From: Timema cristinae
Taxonomy: Eukaryota; Arthropoda; Insecta; Phasmatodea; Timematidae
Reading direction: 5' to 3'
DNA length: 64,000 nucleotides
Assembly: GCA_039000515.1 (NCBI GenBank)
Contig: JBCFYV010000220.1
Coordinates: 1 to 64,000, forward strand
A model generated the notes under the pieces. It was not told the origin of the DNA and ran no database searches. It worked only from the letters and a program-made list of their open reading frames with translations. Positions 57,535-64,000 of this stretch are shown in pieces. A program made the translations under genes and the position numbers. Positions within the stretch are counted from its first letter, which is position 1. The number at the start of each line of letters is the position of its first letter.

Positions 57535-57735
57535 TCTATGTGAATAAATAGCCAAAGCTATTAAGGTGTATTTTAGGAGGGTTAGCACCACACGAGTGAC
57601 ATATTACTAAAATTTGAAATATGACACCTGGACACGGAAATCAAACCCGGGACCTCTGGCTTAGTACGACAATGCTGTAACCAATGAGCTATCAAGGATT
57701 CGTTCCGTGCTCAGGGTCATTCTTCACTCATATTT
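57535..57735 (-). repeat. tRNA-derived SINE, family D
   Basis: The plus strand reads GGAAATCAAACCCGGGACCT (reversed B box), CCAATGAGCTATCAAGGATTC and GGGTCATTCTTCACTCA, matching 19195-19330. Confidence 0.65.
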
Positions 57736-57899
57736 AAGGCAGTGGAACAGCACATCGAGCAGGCACCTCCATCCACTTCGCTGGGTCGATGCCGACTACC
57801 GAAATAACGGGATTTACAAAGGGACTTATGGACAGATCTGTGTTGCGCATGCGCATAGACACATTAGAGTATTAGGTCATTACAGGCGGCAGGCTCTTT

Positions 57900-57978
57900 G
57901 AAGAGGGTATAAATAACCCAGAATTCTTTACAATCGTTCATTTCAATTTGCATCAAGCACCGATTAGCGTCGATCAAG
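57900..57978 (+). promoter_or_regulatory. TATA promoter of the spliced acidic gene
   Basis: TATAAATA at 57908-57915 in a GGG/CCC setting, 71 bp before the ATG at 57979 (context AAGATGA). A short leader with CATTTCAATTTGCATC fits an initiator about 30 bp after the TATA. Confidence 0.65.
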
Positions 57979-58541
57979 ATGAGTTTCAACGAGCTGGACA
58001 TTTTTTTAAATTCAGGTGAATTTTTAAAACTTCTTGCATGTTTTAATAGGTGACTAGTCTTTGGCGGGGTACAGCGGGATTTTTTTTCTTGGTGTACAGA
58101 GGGATTTTCTTGTTTTTTTATAGACTATCAAGTAGACGCCCCAGAAGCGTTTGTGGCCCTGGTCGCGCCTTCACAACCCCACAGCCCCGATCCTTTGAGC
58201 TATTTCACGGAGGACGGGAACTGTAATGGAGGGAATGAATGGACGCTAGGTAAATTAGAGAAATAGAAACGACAGTTTTTTTGGGTTTTTTTCCTCCCCT
58301 TGATAGTAAATAATATGTATTTATTTAATTTCAGATTTTTGTGACGAGCTGTTGCTCTTGGGGGATGTGCCGTAGCCCCCGGAGACTACGGATCCATTGG
58401 CAGATGGGAGCACGCCGTCCCCCGCCTTTGGGGCTGCCACCACGTCCGTCACCCGCCCAACATCAAGCGGGATCCCTGATGCTTACAGGGATCTAGAGGA
58501 AATTGACCGGCTGATATGTTTCGTAATGAAGATCGTGCGTA
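57979..58541 (+). pseudogene. Small acidic protein gene, three exons, with in-frame stop
   Basis: Exon 1 is 57979-58015 (MSFNELDIFLN start, then TCAG|GTGAAT). Exon 2 is 58124-58249 (after TTTTTTTATAG; acidic, with PHSPDPLSYFTEDGN; ends CTAG|GTAAAT). Exon 3 starts at 58335 after TTTCAG. The introns are short (about 108 and 85 bp) and the reading frame is kept across both, which supports a real spliced gene. A TAG at 58373-58375 ends it at 67 residues. The frame stays open for 55 more codons to 58541 (Pro/Thr-rich, then RDLEEIDRLI), so either the stop is a lesion or the gene ends here. GTGCGT at 58535 could be a further donor. It may be a leader protein or an N-terminal extension of the downstream products. 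No family recognised. Confidence 0.5.
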
Positions 58542-59253
58542 CCTTATTTTAATTCCACTCCACTTGTACAAAAAATTAATTGCTCTTATGTTTACACATT
58601 GCAGACCGAATAGTAAATTGTATTTTTTCACTAGCTTTAACTCGATTCGTGTTTTTTATTTAAAGGTTGTACATTTCCTCTGCCATTTTTTACTGTCTTT
58701 TTGTTTACCAGCTACACATAATTTTAAAATTTGGACTTATTTTATAAACTAAAGTATCTCTTGTTACGGATACATCTGAATCTAGATACATCAAATATAG
58801 GTGGCAGCTAGTAGCTTACGATAGCCAAACAAATGATTTTTTTAAACGGACTGAACACATTTTCTTAGCCATCATGAAGTCAAATTTGACTAATCACCCG
58901 TGTCAAATCGGCTGTTTAGTTGCATCCCAACGTAGAGAATGTTATTATTATTATTGTCGTTAACACTGGTACAAGGATTCAAACTGACCAGGTTGTTTTG
59001 GTAAATAAGCAGGAGGTAAAGGTTGTCTGTTTGGACGCTAGATTGAGTGGACTGGCTGCTTTGTTTCCAGTGGTTATTGAATTGATTCTCTCTCTAGTAG
59101 ATAGCGCGGGGGTGTCAGTTTAGACACTAAAGGGAGGTAGAAACAGGGTGGCATAGCAATACCTTCCTCCCTCTCGGTCATAAGCGAGATGCCTCAAAGC
59201 TGACATTAGCTAGAGAAAAGAGAGTATTTATGTCGTACAAAACGAAAATAAAT
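58542..59253. other. Spacer or intron region, no gene supported
   Basis: AT-rich with short open frames. It could be the intron between the acidic exons and the acceptors at 59565 and 59885. Confidence 0.4.
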
Positions 59254-59928
59254 AATTGTAGCAGAATCCCTCTATTCCCCCCCCCCCCCCTTGGCCTTTA
59301 GAACCTCTCATGTTTGGAACAGAGTTTTTAAAATAATTGCGTTGCCCTGTATTTTGTACATGTTCCAATAAAGGGTCCAGGGTTCAAACTTGTGAAATGC
59401 GGGGGTTGAATCCCTATATGTTTAACAGTCACAGACTGTGCATTTAATAAACACGTGCGAAGGGTCCGGGCTCGATTCCTTGTAGATTTAATCCTTCATA
59501 GCGTTAGATTAACTTACATGTTATATTTTAACGCGCGTGTGTGTGTTATAGGGCTTCTGGAGGCTGGAAATGGAGGGACGACCCAACAACACCAATTGTA
59601 GCAGAATCCCTCTATCCCCCCCCTTGGCCTTTAGAACCTCTCGTGTTTGGAACAGTGTTTTTAAAATAATTGCGTTGCCCTGTATTTTGTACATGTTCCA
59701 ATAAAGGGTCCAGGGTTCAAACTTGTGAAATGCGGGGGTTTGATTCCCTGTGTGTTTAACAGTCACAGACTGTGCATTTAATAAACACGTGCGAAGGGTC
59801 TGGGCTCGATTCCTTGTAGATTTAACCATTCATAGCGTTAGATTAACTTACATGTTATATTTTAACGCGCGCGTGTGTGTTATAGGGCTTCTGGAGGCTG
59901 GAAATGGAGGGACGACCCCAACAACACC
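59254..59928 (+). repeat. Tandem duplication, two units of 340 and 335 bp
   Basis: AATTGTAGCAGAATCCCTCT starts both units (59254 and 59594). Each unit contains GGTCCAGGGTTCAAACTTGT, AACAGTCACAGACTGTGCAT and a GTGTGTTATAG|GGCTTCTGG acceptor-like site. Each ends GACGACCC(C)AACAACACC. The units differ at a few bases and in the C-run length. Confidence 0.92.
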
Positions 59929-60160
59929 ACCGCCAGCTATGGGGCCCCTCCAACCCAACGTAGCCGCACCGCCCCAGCGCCAGGGAGACGGGGTTCGAGC
60001 CCCGGTGCCCTCGTCTGGCGTTACATCTTCACCCCTGCCTCTATACCAGGAAGAGGGGGTTCGAGACCCGGCGGCGAGGGAGATGGGGCCCATGGAGCCA
60101 GCAATAGCAGGACCTTATCAGCCGGACAACAGGGAATTAGTGGCCCTGTTAACCAGGTAG
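59886..60160 (+). CDS. Proline-rich ORF after a splice-acceptor-like site, partial
   Basis: After GTGTTATAG at 59885, one frame reads LLEAGNGGTTPTTPPPAMGP and continues rich in Pro, Gly, Gln and Glu to PDNRELVALLTR and a stop at 60158-60160. The composition is more protein-like than the two other frames and starts at the acceptor, so it may be a terminal exon joined to the acidic exons upstream. Alternatively, the +1 frame through the same DNA is collinear with the polymerase, separated from it by a TAG at 60169. Which frame is used cannot be settled here. No domain recognised. Confidence 0.4.
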
Positions 60161-60171
60161 GCGGTGCATAG

Positions 60172-63100
60172 CAAAATGGCGTCCCTCTTCGTATCGTTCA
60201 AGAGAGGATTAAACAATTGAGGCGTTTCTTTTATACCGGTAGAGAAATTACCGTACATCTTGGTGCACCAGCAAGCGATCGTGATGCAATAAGCTGGCTT
60301 GATGAACAAGTTACTAATTTGCTCCATCGGTTGCAGGACCATGGCGTTAGCGCCGATGACCACGTCGGCTTACTTTTAAGTAGCACTGACTCAACGTTAA
60401 GCCCTGTGTATGTCTCATTTAGGCGAGCAGACCAGCTAGACGCTAGAGCAGTGCTTGATAACGTAAGTCGCGTGTTGCAGAGTAATAGTTTGTTTTTGAG
60501 TACTGCACCCTTGTACGTTAAACTCTCCCACTTTAAGGAGCCTCGCGGGAGGGGTAATCATAAATGTGATAAACTCTCTCCCACTAGCACATATAGCCGC
60601 AAAAACAAAGGGATCATTACGATTCAAAATGGCGACAGTATTTGCCTTGCCCGTGCATTGGTTGTCGCCAAAGCTATATGTGACAATAAAAGAGAGCCAG
60701 GATGTATGGACGTGAACACCTTTAGACAAATCAAATGGGGTCGTAATATTCAAAAACTCAAAGCAGAAGAACTATGCCGTGATGTCCGTGTGAATCTTTT
60801 GAAAGGTGGTGGGCTCACTGAGCTGAAACAATTTCAAGCATACCTTTCCGAATACAAAATCACAGTGTTCAGGGAACGTCGGGGAGACAGGTCCTATATG
60901 AGGGGCCTACTCCCTCCGAACATTCCTTTAAGGGGCACCTTGATTTGTATTTTCACGACGATAAGCAAAACCATTTTGACGTCATAACATCCTTGACAGC
61001 CGCATTTAAGTGCTCGTACTTTTGCCGTGAGTGCCGTGTGTCGTTCAGTAATAAGAACAAACACAAGTGCGAATCCGCGTTCAAAAAGTGCTACGCTAAA
61101 GCGGTTTGTAGCGGAGGCCAATCTGTGGCCTGTAAAGACTTTGGGCGCTGGTTCACAAATCAGACGTGCTTTGATAACCATAAACGTCCCAGTTTTTTCA
61201 GCGGTCACAGGTCGGTCTGTGATGTCAAAAAGGTTTGCGAGGTATGCGGGCAATTTTTCAGTTTGGAAAGATCAAATTATTCACATAGGTGCTATGAGAA
61301 TTTTTTGTAGAGTATGCGATTCATATCGTCCTTTTGGTCATTTCTGTTATATGAAGCATGCCCCATCCAAGCCAACACTGGAAAAGAGCAATTTCATGTT
61401 TGTATTCTATGATTTTGAATGCAGACAAGAAACGCTTCTTCAAGGTGCGGCAGGCACGTACTTGCACGAACCTAACCTATGTGTCGTGAAAACGTGTTGT
61501 AAGGCTTGTGTTCATATAGATGCAAATGACTATCATTGCACCGACTGCGGGGGCAATAGGACTCGCATATTCAAGGGTGATACCACAATGGCCCAATTTT
61601 TTGAATTTATAGAACAAATTAAAGCTTCAAAATTTAAGGATATCACCCTCCTCGGCCATAATGCTAAATCTTATAATGGTAATTTTATTTTAAGATACAT
61701 GATGGAGCTTAAAAAATGGACTCCAGAACTTATAATGAACGGTGGGAAAATCATGTCCATGCGTTACGGCCCGCTCCACTTTATTGACTCACTGAACTTT
61801 CTCCCGATGTCGTTGTCCAAATTGCCCAAAACTGACGGCTTGGACGAGTCTTTGGCCAAGGGACATTTCCCCATTTTTTCAATAAAAAGAAAACGCGGGG
61901 TATAGGGGTCCCATGCCGCCAAAGGAGGACTACGGCATCGGTGAGATGTCAGTTGAGGGAAAGGAGCACTTTGAGAAGTGGTATGACGCGTTGGTCAAAG
62001 AAAATTATGTCTTTGATTTTAAACGCGAGTTGGAACTGTATTGTGTGAAAGATGTAGAGATCCTACGGAAGGCCTGCCTGAAGTTTAGAGACATGCTCAT
62101 GGAGAAAGCAAAGGTAGATCCTTTCAGAGAGACGTGTACTATAGCTGGAGCGGCCATGTTGGTTTACCGTCGAAGTCATCTTAAGGAGAATACTATCGTT
62201 ATTATCCCTAACGGTGGCTATCGGTGCGCAGACCAACAGTCGCACGTCGCTGTACAATGAATCTGCTGGGAGGCCCATCAACGCGGTGTCTCTATTCTTC
62301 ATGCGGGTAACGGCCGTGAGGAATATGTGTTAGGGCGACGTGTAGAAGGTGTTGTTAAAGCTGGAGATACCACCACCGTCTTCCAGTTTTGGGGCTGTTA
62401 TTGGCACGGGTGCCCTCTCTGTTACCCTGACAGGACCACCCCCGTCAAAAATAGTCCCCACGAGACCATGGAGACGCGTTATGAAGCGACCATGGCTTGT
62501 TTGTAAAAGTTTAAGAATACCGGCTACACGGTCGTAGAGATGTGGGAGTGCATGTTTAATGCGATTAAACGCACAGACAAGGACTTGCAGCAATTTGTAC
62601 TCCGGCACGAGGTGTATACCAAGGAACCTCTCAGTCCCAGGGATGCATTCTTTGGCGGGCGTACAAATTGTATCAAGCTCTTCCACGAAACAGACCTTTA
62701 TTGTGGGGAGAAGATCAAGTACTTGGATGTGTGTTCATTGTATCCATACGTTTGCAAGTACAAACAATACCCAGTCGGCCACCCCAAAATTCACTTGGAA
62801 CCAAATTGTCCGTCTATAGATCAAGTAGAAGGCATAGCCAAAGTTACAGTGAAGCCTCCGCGAGATTTATTCCTGCCCGCATTGCCTACACGGATGCACG
62901 ACAAGCTAATGTTCATCTTGTGCAGGAAATGCGGGGAGGAGAAAAACCAAGGCGCGTGTCAGCACAACGACAAAAAAGATCGCTGGTTGACAGGCGTCTG
63001 GGTGATTGACGAGATCCGGAAAGCCGTTGAGAAAGGCTACACCGTTGAAGCAGTGCACGAAGTGTGGGAGTACAATGTATCTGTTTATGATCGTCAGACG

Positions 63101-64000
63101 CGTTCTGGCGGCCTGTTTCACTGGTACATTGATACTTTTTTGAAAATTAAACAAGAAGCCAGCGGATGGCCAGAGTGGTGTACCTCACCGGAGAAAAAGT
63201 TAACATACATTCAAAATTATGAGGAAAGGGAAGGGGTAAAACTAGATTTCGGCTCTGTTTGTAAAAACCCTGGTCTCCGCACTCTGGCTAAACTTTTATT
63301 AAATTCACTATGGGGAAAGTTTGGGCAAAGACCCGATTTACCACACGTAGCCGTTGTCAACGACTATCAGGGCGTCCACAAGTACCTGACGGATCCGTAC
63401 ATCACCGTGGACAGCGTCATTGATGTAAATGATGAGGTTATGTTCCTCAATTACAAGGATGCGCGTGACTCGTTGCGCCCTAACCCTAACACGAGTGTGG
63501 CGGTGGCGTGCTACACGACTGCTATGGCTAGGTTGCACTTATACAGCATCCTTGAACAATTGGGGGACCGCGTTTTGTATCATGATACAGATAGCGTTAT
63601 ATTCACCGAACGCCCCGTCGATTGGAGTCCGCCGACCGGAGACTTTTTAGGTGACCTCACTGATGAACTTCAGGATTACGGTCCGGGAAGCTACATTAGC
63701 GCTTTTGTATTTGGCGGTCCCAACAATTACGCTTACCGAGTTTGCGTTGGCGGCGATCCTGCCAAAACAAAAACGGTGTGCAAGGTTCGTGGGATCACTA
63801 TAAACTATGGCAACCGGAACGATGTTAGTTTTGATGTTTTGAAAGCGATGGTCACCGAACAAGCTGTGGAACAATACATACAGATACTGCCAAAATTGTA
63901 AGAAAAGGTCTTGCGACTGTATGTACCGTTTCGCAGACTAAAGTCTACCGGCCCGTGTACACCAAACACCGGATAACAGATGATTTTAATACGTTGCCGT
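60172..64000 (+). pseudogene. Protein-primed family B DNA polymerase, Polinton/adintovirus type, frameshifted
   Basis: N-terminal part (60172-60987) with RRFFYTGREITVHLG and the IITIQNGDSICLARALVVAK block. A Cys/His-rich region follows (about 61010-61350, in changing frames; CRVCDSYRPFGHFCYMKHA). Exonuclease motif I is FYDFE near 61405, motif II HNAKSYNGNF near 61657 (Asn where Asp is usual), and motif III YCVKDVEIL near 62040. An FxxCYWHGCPLCYP-like block near 62390 lies in another frame. Polymerase motif A is DVCSLYP near 62725, motif B KLLLNSLWGKFG near 63290, and motif C YHDTDSV near 63580, followed by CKVRGITI near 63780. Frame changes fall near 60960, 61300, 61905, 62260, 62530 and 63890, so no full polymerase can be made. 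The family replicates linear DNA using a terminal protein. The coding trace continues past the window edge. Confidence 0.88.

Larger units (their letters stand above)
56389..57601. repeat. Inverted repeat pair about 55 bp long, 1.1 kb apart
   Basis: CACTCGTGTGGTGTTAATCC and the following CTAAAATACACCTTAATAGCTT at 56389 are mirrored by AAGCTATTAAGGTGTATTTTAG and GCACCACACGAGTG at 57555-57599. TTCACTGCCTTAAAT near 56584 also pairs with ATTTAAGGCAGTGG near 57731. A SINE and a LINE tail lie between. It may be two inverted copies of one repeat. Confidence 0.6.
55059..64000 (+). mobile_element. Second Polinton/adintovirus-like element, left part (runs off the window)
   Basis: It begins with AGTAGCTAGGATGGCCACC, comparable to the AGTAG...TGGCC start of the element at 36362. 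Next come CTACTTTCCTCTGATTGGCTG and CCCTGGACATGTTGGTT, shared almost exactly with that element's tip. Downstream are a TATA-driven spliced gene and a broken protein-primed DNA polymerase, both rightward. SINEs and a LINE tail have landed in it. The start coordinate is a best guess because the opposite end is not visible. Confidence 0.65.

Overview
The window is AT-rich animal nuclear DNA made almost entirely of mobile elements and their remains. Introns with GT/AG borders, tRNA-derived SINEs, Penelope-like, hAT, PIF/Harbinger, R1-type LINE and Polinton-like elements, and one exon of a conserved GPI-anchor gene all point to a metazoan. The mix (R1-clade LINE, DUF7869-type transposon, multi-exon Harbinger) fits an arthropod best, but the species cannot be read from the sequence.

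1-13 kb: tRNA-derived SINEs, an old direct duplication partner, and a nested TE: a SINE inside a hAT transposon inside a Penelope-like retroelement, with matching target-site duplications at two levels. A broken ORF of a widespread arthropod repeat family follows. 15.7-18.8 kb: an apparently intact DNA transposon (32-bp perfect TIRs, two-exon DUF7869-like transposase). 19.4-19.6 kb: the first coding exon of a PIG-B-like GPI mannosyltransferase, the only host gene I can support. 21-35.6 kb: SINEs, a TIR-bounded non-autonomous transposon, a decayed Harbinger transposase, the second copy of the 1.2-kb duplication, and a truncated R1-like LINE.

36.36-51.30 kb: the most interesting object. It is a 14.9-kb insertion bounded by a 6-bp target-site duplication (TAAGTG) and long inverted repeats (3.4 and 3.9 kb). 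Each arm carries a CCAAT/TATA tip, 195-bp tandem repeats (4 versus 7 copies), modules built round the palindrome CTGGCGCCAG, a CRE/TATA promoter, and three small inward-facing genes. The layout and 6-bp duplication match Polinton/Maverick-type elements (adintovirus-like), but the three small genes are unfamiliar. The interior lacks any recognisable polymerase, integrase, ATPase or capsid gene and holds SINEs and a LINE fragment instead.

55.06-64.0 kb: a second, related element begins with a diverged copy of the same tip and runs off the right edge. It holds a short spliced acidic gene, a 340-bp tandem duplication, a proline-rich ORF and a protein-primed family B DNA polymerase broken by several frameshifts. 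Together the two insertions suggest one family of long-TIR, virus-like elements: a polymerase-bearing member and a member reduced to its duplicated gene cassettes.
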